A stretch of DNA of 64,000 nucleotides from Palsa-504 sp963795795 (GTDB lineage: Bacteria; Actinomycetota; Actinomycetes; Streptosporangiales; Streptosporangiaceae), in assembly GCA_963795795.1 (NCBI GenBank), contig CAWCJS010000006.1, positions 310,001-374,000 of the forward strand, written 5' to 3'. Positions 53,055 through 62,476 of the stretch are shown one piece after another. Each line of letters opens with the position of its first letter. Positions within the stretch are counted from its first letter, which is position 1. The notes under the pieces are model-generated. The model worked only from the letters and a program-made list of their open reading frames with translations. It was not told the DNA's origin and searched no databases. Both the position numbers and the translations under genes were made by a program.

Positions 53055-54481
53055 CGGATCGTCACCACCTGGGTCAGCCCCTCATCCTGGATCGGCCGCG
53101 GCGGTGGCCGGCGGGCCGTGTCGCTGAGCCGGACCAGCAAGGCGATCAGGATCCAGCTGGCCACCAGCGAGGATCCGCCCTGGGACAGGAACGGGGTCGT
53201 GATCCCGGTCAGCGGGATGAGCCTGGTCACGCCACCGACGATGACGAAGACCTGCAGCGCGAGCATGAAGGAGAGGCCACCGGCGAGCAGCTTGGAGAAC
53301 GGGTCCTTGACCGACATCGCGGTGCGCAGGCCGCGCTGCACGATCAGCGCGTAGACCAGCAGGATGGCCATGCACCCGGCCAGCCCGAGTTCCTCGCCGA
53401 ACGCGGTGAACACCATGTCGCTTTGGACCAGCGGGGTGATGTACGGCTGGCCGCCGCCCAGGCCCTTGCCGAGCAGGCCGCCGCTGGCCATCCCGTACAG
53501 ACCCTGGAGCGGCTGGTAGGCGATGCCGCTGGGATTCTGCCCGGCGAACGGGTGCAGCCAGATCTCGAACCGCTCGCCGACATGGCTGAACAGCTTGCTC
53601 GCCGCGAACGCGCCGACGACGAACATGATGAAGCCCAGCAGCAGCCAGGAGGTCCGCGAGGTAGCGATGTAGAGCATCCCCACGAACAGGCCCATGAATA
53701 CCGCGCTGGTCCCCACGTCGCTCTCGAAGACCAGCAGGAGCAGGCTGGCCGCCCATATGACCAGGATGGGTCCGAGGTCACGGGCCCGCGGCAGGTCGAT
53801 GCCGAGCACCCGGCGCCCGGCCAGGGCCAGCACGTCCCGCTTGGCGACCAGGTAGCCGGCGAACGCGACGGCGAGCGCCAACTTGGCGAACTCCTCCGGC
53901 TGGATCGTGAACGTGCCGAGCCGGATTTGGATCCTGGCGCCGTACACCTCGCTGATCCCTCTCGGCAGCACCGCGGGCAGCGCCAGCAGGAGCAGCCCGA
54001 GCGCGCCGAGGGTGTAGGTGTAGCGCTGCAGGACCCGCGGCTGGCGGATGAGGATCAGGACCGCGACGAAGCACCCGACGCCGATGGCGGTGTAGAGGAT
54101 CTGGATGTCCGTCGCGGACGGGCTCAGCTCAGCGCTGAGCAAGTTTCCCTGGGCCGCCAGCCGGTACGTCATCACGACGCCGAGGCCGTTCAGCAGGGCG
54201 GCGAGCGGAAGCAGCAGCGGGTCGGCCCACGGGGCGAACCTGCGCACGGCCAGGTGGCCGGCGACCATGATGACGACGAAGGCGGCCAGGTATTCCGCCA
54301 TCGAGGCCGGCAGCCTGCCCTTCAGGCTGTAGCCCACATTCGCGAAGGCGAAGGCCACGAGCGCGAACGCGAAGACGAGCATGATCAGCTCGGCGCCCCG
54401 CCGTCCCGGCGCCACCGTGACGACCGGGTGATCCGGGTGGTCCGGGCCGACCGCCGGCGTCGGAGCGGTGATGCTGCTCAC
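53051..54481 (-). CDS. rodA: SEDS peptidoglycan glycosyltransferase (RodA/FtsW family)
   Basis: The 476-residue polytopic membrane protein has about 12 helices. SEDS signatures are VVMTYRLAAQGN, the loop around IRLGTFTIQPEEFAKLALAV (catalytic region with conserved Gln-Pro-Glu), FESDVGTSAVFMGLF and GLYGMASGGLLGKGLGGGQP, and the final ITTPFLSQGGSSLVASW. It polymerises lipid II, paired with PbpA. It overlaps pbpA by 4 bp and lies 48 bp after pstP. PknB/PstP signalling is known to tune this machinery in actinobacteria. Confidence 0.95.
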   Translation of the reverse strand: MSSITAPTPAVGPDHPDHPVVTVAPGRRGAELIMLVFAFALVAFAFANVGYSLKGRLPASMAEYLAAFVVIMVAGHLAVRRFAPWADPLLLPLAALLNGLGVVMTYRLAAQGNLLSAELSPSATDIQILYTAIGVGCFVAVLILIRQPRVLQRYTYTLGALGLLLLALPAVLPRGISEVYGARIQIRLGTFTIQPEEFAKLALAVAFAGYLVAKRDVLALAGRRVLGIDLPRARDLGPILVIWAASLLLLVFESDVGTSAVFMGLFVGMLYIATSRTSWLLLGFIMFVVGAFAASKLFSHVGERFEIWLHPFAGQNPSGIAYQPLQGLYGMASGGLLGKGLGGGQPYITPLVQSDMVFTAFGEELGLAGCMAILLVYALIVQRGLRTAMSVKDPFSKLLAGGLSFMLALQVFVIVGGVTRLIPLTGITTPFLSQGGSSLVASWILIALLVRLSDTARRPPPRPIQDEGLTQVVTIR

Positions 54482-54529
54482 CGGGGCTGCACGGGGTCGG
54501 GAACCTGCTTCATGCAGCGGGGCCCGTCA

Positions 54530-56080
54530 TCACGAGCGCCCGGCGGGGGTCGGGGAGAGGTCGCTGGCCGGGATACCGAATACCTCAGAAGGCTGGCAGA
54601 ACGGTCCCACGGCGGGCGCCGTGGGCGGATTAGGTTTGGCGATATGGGCCGTCGACTTGTGGTTCTTGTTGGCCTGGGCCACTTGCGCAAGGTACCTGTT
54701 GTCCATGACCACCCAGGCCCGTAGCGCGGTGTACTGCTGCTGGCACTGGGTGACCGCGGCCCGGATGTTCGCCACCGAGCTCTGGGCGTGGGCCAGGTTG
54801 CCCGGGGGGTACGAGCTCACCGTCTGCTGGTCGTTCGTGGGTACCTGGGCGAGCTGGATGCCCGTCTCCTGGTACACGTGGTACAGCTTGTACCAGAGGA
54901 TCTGCTGGTTGATGCCCTGGTAGATGACGATCTGGCCGTTCGTGGCGGTGAGGTAGTACTGCCCCTGGGTCACCTGCAGCGCAATGTAGCCACCGACGCC
55001 GAGGATCGCCACCAGGATGAGCAGCGACACGGTCACGATCGGCCAGCGGCGGCGGCGGGACTGGCGCCTGGAGCGCCTCGGCTGCGCGCGGTGGCTGCGC
55101 CTGGCCTGCGCGGTCCCGAGCCCGGCGCCATTCTCGCTCGCCGCCGTCAGCGGGATGGTCCCCGGGTTCCTCGGGTCCAGGTCATCGTCGATCATGATCG
55201 TGTGCATGGCGGTCACGGAACGATGCGTTCGCCCGTGGTCGTCGTCCAGGTCAACCGCACCGAACGGGTCGTTGCCGTCGGCGGCCAGCCGCAGGCCGCC
55301 GACGTTCGCCGCGGCGCCGGCGAGTACCGGAGCGCTCGGCAGCGGCAGCCGCGACGTGGCGGTGTCCACCACGTCCGCCACGATGCAGGTGATGTTGTCC
55401 GGTCCGCCGCCGGCGAGCGCGAGCTCGATCAGCTCGCGGGTCGCGGCCTCGGGATCGGCCACCGCCTCGAGCGTGTCGCGCAAGGTCTCGTCGCTTACCA
55501 CTCCGGACAGGCCGTCCGAGCAGAGCAGGTAACGGTCGCCGGGCATGGCGTCGTGCACGGACAGATCGGGCTCGGCCGCCGACCTGCCGTCCAGGGCCCG
55601 GAGCAGCAGCGAGCGCTGCGGGTGCGTGGAGACGTCGTCGGCGCTGATCCGGCCCTCGTCCACCAGTGACTGGACCAGCGTGTGGTCGTGGGTGATCTGG
55701 TAGAGCTCGCCCTGCCGGAGCAGGTAGCCCCGCGAATCCCCGATGTGGCACACGGCCGCGTGACCGTCGGACCACAGCAGCGCGGTCAGCGTGGTCCCCA
55801 TGCCCTCGACGGCAGGATTCGCGATGATCTTCTCCTGCAGCCGGGAATTGGCGGCGGTCACGGCCGAGGCGAGGGCGGTCAGCATGTCGCCGGACGGCTG
55901 CTCGGAGTCGAGTTCCGCCATGGAGGCGATGGTCAGGGCGCTGGCTACCTCGCCGGCCGCGTGGCCGCCCATCCCGTCGGCGACCGCGAGCAGGCGCGGC
56001 CCCGCGTACGCCGAGTCCTCGTTCCCTTCCCGGAGGAGGCCGACGTCGGAGCGTACCGCGTAGCGGAGTACAAGTGTCAT
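54530..56080 (-). CDS. pstP: PP2C-type Ser/Thr phosphatase
   Basis: The 516-residue phosphatase reverses PknA/PknB phosphorylation. Its N-terminal PPM domain (about 1-240) has the metal-binding motifs GNEDSAYAG, VADGMGGHAAGEVAS and GGPDNITCIVAD. A basic linker and one transmembrane helix (VSLLILVAILGVGGYIAL) lead to an extracellular domain of about 150 residues rich in Gln/Tyr. ATG 56080 overlaps the fhaB stop by 4 bp, so the longer frame to 56206 is rejected. It is the only phosphatase gene of the cluster. Confidence 0.95.
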   Translation of the reverse strand: MTLVLRYAVRSDVGLLREGNEDSAYAGPRLLAVADGMGGHAAGEVASALTIASMAELDSEQPSGDMLTALASAVTAANSRLQEKIIANPAVEGMGTTLTALLWSDGHAAVCHIGDSRGYLLRQGELYQITHDHTLVQSLVDEGRISADDVSTHPQRSLLLRALDGRSAAEPDLSVHDAMPGDRYLLCSDGLSGVVSDETLRDTLEAVADPEAATRELIELALAGGGPDNITCIVADVVDTATSRLPLPSAPVLAGAAANVGGLRLAADGNDPFGAVDLDDDHGRTHRSVTAMHTIMIDDDLDPRNPGTIPLTAASENGAGLGTAQARRSHRAQPRRSRRQSRRRRWPIVTVSLLILVAILGVGGYIALQVTQGQYYLTATNGQIVIYQGINQQILWYKLYHVYQETGIQLAQVPTNDQQTVSSYPPGNLAHAQSSVANIRAAVTQCQQQYTALRAWVVMDNRYLAQVAQANKNHKSTAHIAKPNPPTAPAVGPFCQPSEVFGIPASDLSPTPAGRS

Positions 56081-56568
56081 CTGCGCAGTTCCAGAACGGT
56101 CTTCCCGATGCGGATCGGCACTCCGAGCGGAACGGGCGTGGGCCGCGTCACCTTCTGCCGGTCCAGGTAGGTGCCGTTGGTCGAGCCGAGATCCTCGACG
56201 ATCCACTGTCCGTCCTGCGGGAATATCCGGGCATGTCGGCTTGAAGCGTAGTCGTCGTTGAGCACCAGCGTGGCATCATTCGCGCGCCCCAGCGTGATCT
56301 GCTGCTGACTGAGGTCGAGGGTGGTTCCCTTCAGGGCGCCGCCCGTCACGACCAGGATGCGGGGCGAGCCCCGGCCCGCGCGCTGGGTCCTGGTCGGGCG
56401 GGCCGGCGCCGGCCGCAGGTTCTGAGCCTGGCGAGCCCGGCCCCGCCGGGTCGCCGTGGTCGGGCCGCCGAGCAGGTCCGTGCGCACCACGCCGATGGCC
56501 GCGATCACGAAGAGCCATAGCGCGGCCAGGAAGGCCACCCTGATGATCGTGAGGGAAAGCTCGCTCAT
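56077..56568 (-). CDS. fhaB: FHA-domain protein FhaB/FipA
   Basis: The 163-residue protein has a single N-terminal helix (VAFLAALWLFVIAAIGVVRT), a basic low-complexity linker and a C-terminal forkhead-associated domain (about 70-160) with ITLGRANDATLVLND, SSRHARIFPQDG and STNGTYLDRQKV. It binds phosphothreonine on kinase substrates and links the kinases with the divisome (FipA) and with lipid II flux. It lies between fhaA (21 bp) and pstP (4-bp overlap), as in all actinobacterial versions of this cluster. Confidence 0.95.
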   Translation of the reverse strand: MSELSLTIIRVAFLAALWLFVIAAIGVVRTDLLGGPTTATRRGRARQAQNLRPAPARPTRTQRAGRGSPRILVVTGGALKGTTLDLSQQQITLGRANDATLVLNDDYASSRHARIFPQDGQWIVEDLGSTNGTYLDRQKVTRPTPVPLGVPIRIGKTVLELRR

Positions 56569-56589
56569 CTGCGGCCACGCCCCTGAACG

Positions 56590-57399
56590 CTAATAGCTGC
56601 TGCCGGAGTACCCACTGCCCTGGCCATCCTGGTTGGTCAGCGGGTCCTGGCGGAAGGTAAGGGTAGTCCGGCCTAGCGCGATTCTCATGCCGTCGCTGAG
56701 CGTGACTCGCCTGACCGGCTGGCCGTTGACGAAGGTGCCGTTGGTAGAGCCCAGATCCACCAGGACCACCTGGTCATTCTCTACCCGCAGCTCCGCGTGG
56801 TGCCGGGACACGCCGGGATCGACCAGGCGCAGGTCGCAGTCGGTACCCCGGCCGAGCAGGGTCACCGGAGTCTGCAGCGGGTAGATGTGCTGCTCGCCGT
56901 CCCCCTCGGGCACACCCTGGGCCCCGGGTCCCGAGACGAGCAGGCGCGGCTGGCCCGGGAAACCCCGTCCCGTGGTCCGCGGCAGGTCGCTGGCCGGCAG
57001 CCTGATCTCGCCGCCCTCGATCGTCGAGCCGCGGATGACGCCTGACCGGATCCGGAAGGTGCCCGTCACCATGTCGGGCACGCCCTCGAAGCGCATCCGC
57101 ACGGGGCCGACGAACGAGTACCCCTGTTCCTTGGCGTAATCCCTGGCCAGGTTGGCCAGCTCGACGCCCAGGGTTTCGGCGTACACGTCGAGGCGGGCGT
57201 GATCGCTTTCGGCGAGCTCGACGACGAAGTCATTGGGCACCAAAGTGCGCCCCTTCGCCACAATGGCGGCACGGTCGTCCATTTCCCGCTGTACGGCGCT
57301 CGCCACTTCGACCGGCTGCAGTTCGGACCTGAAGGCGCGCGCGAAGGCGCCCTCTACCATTCCTTCAAGCCGGCGCTCGAAGCGCTGCAGAACTCCCAA
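56590..57399 (-). CDS. fhaA: FHA-domain protein FhaA (DUF3662)
   Basis: The 269-residue cytosolic protein has an N-terminal DUF3662 domain (about 1-120, GVLQRFERRLEGMVEGAFA, ELQPVEVASAVQREMDD) and a C-terminal FHA domain (about 175-255, LLGRGTDCDLRLVDPGVSRH, STNGTFVNGQPV). It binds phosphorylated MviN/MurJ and controls peptidoglycan precursor export. The start is TTG at 57399, behind GGGAAGGTGG. It is the first gene of the minus-strand operon that runs to pknB; the promoter should lie in the 86 bp before tRNA-Leu. Confidence 0.95.
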   Translation of the reverse strand: MGVLQRFERRLEGMVEGAFARAFRSELQPVEVASAVQREMDDRAAIVAKGRTLVPNDFVVELAESDHARLDVYAETLGVELANLARDYAKEQGYSFVGPVRMRFEGVPDMVTGTFRIRSGVIRGSTIEGGEIRLPASDLPRTTGRGFPGQPRLLVSGPGAQGVPEGDGEQHIYPLQTPVTLLGRGTDCDLRLVDPGVSRHHAELRVENDQVVLVDLGSTNGTFVNGQPVRRVTLSDGMRIALGRTTLTFRQDPLTNQDGQGSGYSGSSY

Positions 57400-57485
57400 C
57401 GTGCCACCTCCCTTCCCGTCCCATTCCCCCGATCGTATCCGGGGCGCAGGAGCGCTCGCGGTCGTGCTAACCTACTCGTTGCCCC

Positions 57486-57568
57486 GGGCGGGTGGCGGAA
57501 CGGCAGACGCGCACGGTTCAGGTCCGTGTGTCCGAAAGGACGTGAGGGTTCAAATCCCTCCTCGCCCA
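57486..57568 (+). tRNA. tRNA-Leu (anticodon CAG)
   Basis: A full cloverleaf can be drawn. Acceptor GGGCGGG pairs with CTCGCCC (one G-U), the D arm is GCGGAACGGCAGACGC, anticodon stem CACGG/CCGTG holds loop TTCAGGT with CAG at 57519-57521, a long variable arm (TGTGTCCGAAAGGACGTG) is typical of class II tRNA, and the T arm is GAGGGTTCAAATCCCTC. CCA is not encoded. A tRNA-Leu beside fhaA is a conserved actinobacterial feature. Confidence 0.95.
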
Positions 57569-57606
57569 CTTCTTACTTACCCGTTTATCGACCCGTATCC
57601 GGGACG

Positions 57607-58164
57607 TCAGGGCACGACAATGACCGGGCAGCGGGCGTGGCGGGCCAGCCATCCGGATACCGAGCCCACCACCCGGTGCCATATGTGCGTCGGCGCCCCG
57701 ATCACCAGCGCGTCGGCACTGAATTCCTCGGCAGCCGCGGCGAGTTCCCTGGCCGGGCTGCCGCGCCTGGTCCGGACGTGGACGTCCACCTCGGCCTGAC
57801 CGGTGACCTGGTCAAGCTCGGTGAGCAGCCATCGCTCCAGCGCGTCGGCGTCGCGCGCCACGCCCACCACCTGCCCGGTCAGCGGCTCGCAGTAGACCCC
57901 TGACGAGCACACGTAGACGACCAGGAGCGGCCGGCCGAGACGGCGGGACAGGCCCGCCGCGTAGGCCAGGGCGTTCCGGCTGGACGGCGAACCGTCGTAG
58001 CCCGCGATGACCGGATGCTCAAGTGAGAGGGCGGGTACCGCCGGCCCGGACCTGGAAGCGGGCGCGGGCGCGGCTTCGGGGGGCCGGGGGTCCGCACGGC
58101 CGCGCTGTTCCGGCTGCCCCGGTTCTGGCTGGCCCGGTGCCGGGCTCGACTCTGCCTGATCCAT
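57607..58164 (-). CDS. universal stress protein (UspA family)
   Basis: The 185-residue protein has a Pro/Ala-rich N-terminal tail of about 45 residues and then one Usp domain. HPVIAGYDGSPSSRNALAYA is the first strand/helix, ADALVIGAPTHIWHRVVGSV carries the ATP-binding-type loop, and GWLARHARCPVIVVP is the last strand. Related actinobacterial proteins respond to hypoxia or stress and can bind ATP or cAMP. It stands alone, divergent from the FAD oxidase gene, and shares a 124-bp control region with it. Confidence 0.88.
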   Translation of the reverse strand: MDQAESSPAPGQPEPGQPEQRGRADPRPPEAAPAPASRSGPAVPALSLEHPVIAGYDGSPSSRNALAYAAGLSRRLGRPLLVVYVCSSGVYCEPLTGQVVGVARDADALERWLLTELDQVTGQAEVDVHVRTRRGSPARELAAAAEEFSADALVIGAPTHIWHRVVGSVSGWLARHARCPVIVVP

Positions 58165-58233
58165 AGCCCGCGTCCTAGCGGAAGGCCGTTTCCCCAGGCG
58201 TCATACCGTGATGGATGCCCCGGATCGACGGCC

Positions 58234-58260
58234 TTACTCGTATTTGAAGAGCACTATAGA
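58234..58260 (+). promoter_or_regulatory. possible promoter of the FAD oxidase gene
   Basis: TATAGAT (58255-58261) is a rare AT-rich hexamer in this region and makes a good -10, with TTACTC (58234-58239) as a weak -35 at a short 15-bp spacing. It lies 28 bp before ATG 58289. The match is suggestive only. Confidence 0.35.
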
Positions 58261-58288
58261 TCAGCGCGGGGCCATATGGTACGTACTC

Positions 58289-59626
58289 ATGGACGCCGTG
58301 GCGGCCGAGCTGACCGCGATCGCAGGCCGGGAGCACGTGCTCACCGATCCCGACGTCACCGCCGGGTACGCGACGGACTGGACCCGCAGGTTCCACGGTG
58401 TCGCGCGCTGCGTGGTCCGCCCAGGCGACGCGGGCGAAGTGGCCCAGGTCCTGCTCGCCTGCGCGCGCCACGGCGTGCCGGTGGTGCCGCAGGGCGGCAA
58501 CACCGGGCTGGTCGGCGGCGGGGTCCCCCCGGCCGGAGGGGCCGTCGTGCTGTCCGCCCGGCGGCTGCGCAGGCTCGATCCGGTCGACACGCTGGCGGCG
58601 CAGGTCACGGCCGGCGCGGGCGTGACCATCGCGGAACTACGCGCGCACGCGGCCCGGGCCGGCCTGGAGTACGGCGTGGACCTGGCGGCCAGGGACTCCG
58701 CGACGGTCGGCGGGACGATCGCGACCAACGCCGGCGGCATCCAGACCCTCAGGTACGGCCCGACCCGGGCGCAGCTGCTCGGCCTGGAGGCGGTGCTCGC
58801 CGACGGCACCGTGATCAGCAGGCTCACCGGCATCCGGGCCGACAACACCGGGTACGACCTGACTCAGCTGCTCGCGGGGAGCGAGGGCACCCTCGGGGTC
58901 ATCACGGCGGCCCGGCTGCGGCTGTGGCCCGCCGATCCGCCCACGCTTACCGTGCTGGCGGGCCTGCCGGGGATCGAGGCCGCCGCCGCCATGGCGGCCA
59001 GGATCTCCTCGCTGGTGCCCGGGGTCCGGGCCGCCGAGTACTTCGAGGCGGCGGGCCTGGCCCTGGTGCGCGCGCATACGGGGCTGCCCGCCCCGCTGGG
59101 CCAGGACTACCCTGCGTACCTGCTCGTGGACGCGGCCGCGGGACCGGATGACGCCGAACGGCTGGCGGTGCTGCCCGAGCTCACGGATGCCGCGGTCGCC
59201 CTGGATACCCAGGCCCGCGCCGCGCTGTGGGCGTACCGGGAGCGGCATACCGAGTCGATCAGCGCGGCGGGCGTCCCGCACAAGCTGGACGTCGCGCTGC
59301 CCGCCGCGCGGCTGGCCGCGTTCCGGGCGGACCTCGACGAGATCATCGCCGGGCTTGGCGCGCGCGCGATCGTGTTCGGCCACATCGGCGTCGGCAACCT
59401 GCACGTGAACGTGCTCGGCCCCGGGCCTGACGACGACCGCGCCGACGACGCGGTGCTGCGGCTGGCCGCCGCGCACGGCGGAACGATCTCGGCCGAGCAC
59501 GGCATCGGCCGGGCCAAGGCGGCCATGCTGCCCGTCTCCAGGTCCGCCGCGGAGATCGCGGCGATGCGGGCCATCAAGCACGCCCTCGACCCCGCTGGCC
59601 TGCTCAACCCTGGAGTTTTGTTCTAG
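58289..59626 (+). CDS. FAD-binding oxidase, GlcD/D-lactate dehydrogenase type
   Basis: The enzyme has about 445 residues. The PCMH-type FAD domain (residues 35-215) shows VVRPGDAGEVAQVLLACA, VPQGGNTGLVGGGVPP and the RDSATVGGTIATNAGG pyrophosphate loop. The C-terminal FAD-oxidase domain has FGHIGVGNLHVNVLGPG with the catalytic-type histidine and ISAEHGIGRAKAAMLPVSRS. It probably oxidises a 2-hydroxyacid (D-lactate or glycolate) and passes electrons to a quinone or cytochrome. ATG 58289 fits the family start (MDAVAAELTAIAG). It is followed by the histidine kinase with 26 bp between them. Confidence 0.9.
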   Translation: MDAVAAELTAIAGREHVLTDPDVTAGYATDWTRRFHGVARCVVRPGDAGEVAQVLLACARHGVPVVPQGGNTGLVGGGVPPAGGAVVLSARRLRRLDPVDTLAAQVTAGAGVTIAELRAHAARAGLEYGVDLAARDSATVGGTIATNAGGIQTLRYGPTRAQLLGLEAVLADGTVISRLTGIRADNTGYDLTQLLAGSEGTLGVITAARLRLWPADPPTLTVLAGLPGIEAAAAMAARISSLVPGVRAAEYFEAAGLALVRAHTGLPAPLGQDYPAYLLVDAAAGPDDAERLAVLPELTDAAVALDTQARAALWAYRERHTESISAAGVPHKLDVALPAARLAAFRADLDEIIAGLGARAIVFGHIGVGNLHVNVLGPGPDDDRADDAVLRLAAAHGGTISAEHGIGRAKAAMLPVSRSAAEIAAMRAIKHALDPAGLLNPGVLF

Positions 59627-59652
59627 CCCCCTTGGGCGCCTGACGTGGCACG

Positions 59653-61557
59653 ATGATTGACGTGACCGCAGAGGCAGCGGGGGCGTCCGCGGGCCGTGCC
59701 GACGCCACGGCCCGCGCGGTGATCGAGTGCGCGGCCGACGCGATCGTCGCCTTCGGCACCGACCGCAGGGTGATGCTGTGGAACCCGGCGGCCGAGCGGA
59801 TGTTCGGGTGGACCGCGCCCGAGGTTGTCGGGCTGGAGCCGCAGATCATTCCGGAGGAGCTGAAGGCGGAGCACAACGCGGTCCTGGAGCGGGTGCGCAG
59901 CGGCGGCCAGATCTCCTTTGCGACCCGCCGGATCCGCAAGGACAGCACCGTCATCGACGTGCGGATCGACATCAGCGCGCTGACCGACAGCGCGGGTGAG
60001 GTGACCGGGTGGGTCAGCGTCTGCCACGACGCCGGCGAGGACGTGGCGCGGCACTATATGGCCGAGCGCGTCAGGGTCGTCCGCAGGCTCGGCGACGTGG
60101 TCGCGGAGATGAACGCCCAGCGCGACCTGGAAGCCGTGCTCGACCGCATTGCGGCCAGCCTGCGGGAGCTGACCAGCGCCGACGCGGGCGGCTTCGTGAT
60201 CATCGAGGATGACGTGCTCAGGCTGGTCAGCACGGCCGGCCTGCCCGCCAGGCTGCGCGGCCGGACCGCGGCGCTATCCCGGAGCCTGGTCGGCGAGCTG
60301 CTGCGGTCGGGCAAGACGGCCATGATGGCGACCGGGGAATCGGGCGGCTTCGACGACCTGATCTGGTCGGCGCTGCCCGGGCTGCACACCATCGCGCTCA
60401 GCCTGTCGCACGTGGGGGGCCGGCCCTACGGCGCGCTCTACGCGCTGTACAGCCGGCGCGCGCTGAGCCACATCGAGCTTGAGCTGCTCGAGTTGCTCGC
60501 CGGGCACGCCGGGGTGGCGCTGACCAACGCGATGGCCTTCGAGGAGATGGCCAGGCAGCAAGCCCACGAGCGCGCGGTGATCGACGGCAGCGCGGACGGC
60601 ATCGCCGTGCTCGACGAGGCAGGCCTGGTGCGGCAGTGGAATCCGGCCGCGCACCGGATCACCGGGATGCCCGGGGAGCTCGCAATCGGCAAGCCGCCGC
60701 CGTTCCCGCTGCCCGATCCGGGGGCGACACTCACCCACAAGCTGCCGAACGGGCGGTGGCTCGACGTCTTGTGCACCGCGCTGGCCGGCGGCGGCGAGTT
60801 CGTCATCGACTTCCGCGACGTGACCGCGGCCAAGGAGCTTGAGGAGGCCAAGGACCTGTTCCTGGCCACCACGAGCCACGAGCTGCGCACGCCGATTACC
60901 GTGGTCCAGGGCTTCGCCAGCACGCTGGCCACCCGGTGGGACCAGCTCGCGGACGCCGAGCGGCAGGCGGCCGTGCGGACCATCGCCGAACGGGCCGGCT
61001 CGCTCGGCAGGCTGGTCGAGCAACTGCTGCTCGGCGCGCGCGCCGGAGCCGACCAGCTCCCCGTCCGCAACGGTCCCATCGACCTGGCCGCCGTCCTGCG
61101 CGGCGCTGTCACCGCGTTCCGGCCGCTGTCGGACCGGCACACGATCCTGGCCGACATCCCCGACGACCTGCCGGCCGCGATCGGCGACACCATGGCCACC
61201 GACATCATCGTCGGGCAGCTGCTGGAGAACGCCTTCAAGTACTCACCCGACGGGGGCACCGTGGTGGTCCGGGCCCGCCCGGCCGCAGGCTGGATCGAGG
61301 TAACGGTCGAGGACGAGGGGATCGGCATCGGCGACGGCGATCATGAGCGCATCTTCGACCGGTTCGTCCAGGGCGAGACGGGTGACCGGCGGCGGTTCGG
61401 CGGCGTGGGCATCGGCCTGTTCATCGTGCGCCGCCTGGCGCAGGCTCAGCACGGCGAGGTGTTCGCGACCTCGCGTCCGGCCGGGGGCACGATCATGTGC
61501 CTGCGCCTGCTTCCCGCCCAGCCCCTGGGATCCGGAGCCGGGCCTCAGGCCCCGTGA
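59653..61557 (+). CDS. PAS-GAF sensor histidine kinase
   Basis: The 634-residue cytoplasmic sensor kinase has no transmembrane segments. PAS1 is at about 12-135 (AADAIVAFGTDRRVMLWNPA), GAF at about 155-300 (LDRIAASLRELTSADAGGFVI) and PAS2 at about 310-395 (SADGIAVLDEAGLVRQWNPA). HisKA has the phospho-acceptor H409 in TTSHELRTPITVVQ. HATPase_c (about 515-625) has the N box LLENAFKYSPDGG, EDEGIGIG and FGGVGIGLFIVRR. No response regulator lies beside it, so it is an orphan kinase in this window. The stimulus is unknown. Confidence 0.93.
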   Translation: MIDVTAEAAGASAGRADATARAVIECAADAIVAFGTDRRVMLWNPAAERMFGWTAPEVVGLEPQIIPEELKAEHNAVLERVRSGGQISFATRRIRKDSTVIDVRIDISALTDSAGEVTGWVSVCHDAGEDVARHYMAERVRVVRRLGDVVAEMNAQRDLEAVLDRIAASLRELTSADAGGFVIIEDDVLRLVSTAGLPARLRGRTAALSRSLVGELLRSGKTAMMATGESGGFDDLIWSALPGLHTIALSLSHVGGRPYGALYALYSRRALSHIELELLELLAGHAGVALTNAMAFEEMARQQAHERAVIDGSADGIAVLDEAGLVRQWNPAAHRITGMPGELAIGKPPPFPLPDPGATLTHKLPNGRWLDVLCTALAGGGEFVIDFRDVTAAKELEEAKDLFLATTSHELRTPITVVQGFASTLATRWDQLADAERQAAVRTIAERAGSLGRLVEQLLLGARAGADQLPVRNGPIDLAAVLRGAVTAFRPLSDRHTILADIPDDLPAAIGDTMATDIIVGQLLENAFKYSPDGGTVVVRARPAAGWIEVTVEDEGIGIGDGDHERIFDRFVQGETGDRRRFGGVGIGLFIVRRLAQAQHGEVFATSRPAGGTIMCLRLLPAQPLGSGAGPQAP

Positions 61558-62354
61558 TCGCTGTCGTCGGGCTTGTCGCGGTGGCGGGGCTCGCCGCCGG
61601 TGGCCTCCAGGTACGCGTCGATGATGCCCGGGACGTCTTCGCCCTGCATCATGATCTGGCCCTTCTCCAGCCAGATGACCCGGTTGCAGCTGGCCTCGAT
61701 CTCGCCCAGGTTGTGCGCGACGAGGAACACGGTCCCCGCCTGCCCGCGGAGTTCCATGATCTTCTCGTGGCTCTTGGCCCGGAAGTTCGCGTCGCCGGTG
61801 GCCAGCGCCTCGTCGATCATCAGGATCTCGTGGCTCTTGGCGGCGGCGATGGAGAACCGCAGCCGCTGGGCCATGCCGGTGGAGTAGGTGCGCATCGGGT
61901 AGTCGACGAAGTTGCCGACCCCGGAGAACTCCACGACGGACTCATAGCTCTCCTTGACCTCCGCCGGGGTCATGCCCATGGCCAGGCAGCCCAGGACGAC
62001 GTTCCGCTCCCCGGTGAGATCGTCCATCAGCGCCGCGTTGACGCCCAGCAGGGCGGCCTGCCCGATGGTGTAGACGCAGCCGCGTTCGGGCGGCAGCAGG
62101 CCGGCGATCGCCTGTAGCAGGGTCGACTTGCCCGAGCCGTTCCGGCCGATGATCCCGATGGCGTCGCCGTGGTTGACGACGAACGAGACGCCTCTGATGG
62201 CGTGGATCTCGCGGACCGAGGGCCGGCGCTGGCGCCTGATCACCCGCATGAGGGCCGTCGCCGCGGTGCCCTTGTCGCCGCCCGCGCCGTACACGCGGTA
62301 GACGACGTGCAGGTCGTCGACGATCACGGTGGGCGCGGGCCCGCTTGCGTTCAC
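61545..62354 (-). CDS. ABC transporter ATP-binding protein (Wzt/TagH type)
   Basis: The 269-residue ATPase of the polysaccharide/teichoic-acid exporter family has Walker A IGRNGSGKSTLLQ, the signature YSTGMAQRLRFSIA, Walker B ILMIDEALATGD and the switch histidine VFLVAHNLG. Such subunits energise export of O-antigen, teichoic acid or galactan-type polymers. The permease partner is not next to it here. It overlaps the histidine kinase gene by 13 bp at the 3' end. The GT2 gene at the window end may belong to the same surface-polymer region. Confidence 0.9.
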   Translation of the reverse strand: MNASGPAPTVIVDDLHVVYRVYGAGGDKGTAATALMRVIRRQRRPSVREIHAIRGVSFVVNHGDAIGIIGRNGSGKSTLLQAIAGLLPPERGCVYTIGQAALLGVNAALMDDLTGERNVVLGCLAMGMTPAEVKESYESVVEFSGVGNFVDYPMRTYSTGMAQRLRFSIAAAKSHEILMIDEALATGDANFRAKSHEKIMELRGQAGTVFLVAHNLGEIEASCNRVIWLEKGQIMMQGEDVPGIIDAYLEATGGEPRHRDKPDDSDHGA

Positions 62355-62476
62355 GCTGAGACGTTACCGCGCCCCGGCGGGTGCTGAAGTGCGCGAGTGT
62401 TTCCAAGCCACCTGAACGGGGCATTTCCCGCACGTACCGGGTTCGCGCAGGGTCGGATACACGGGCTGGGCCCGAC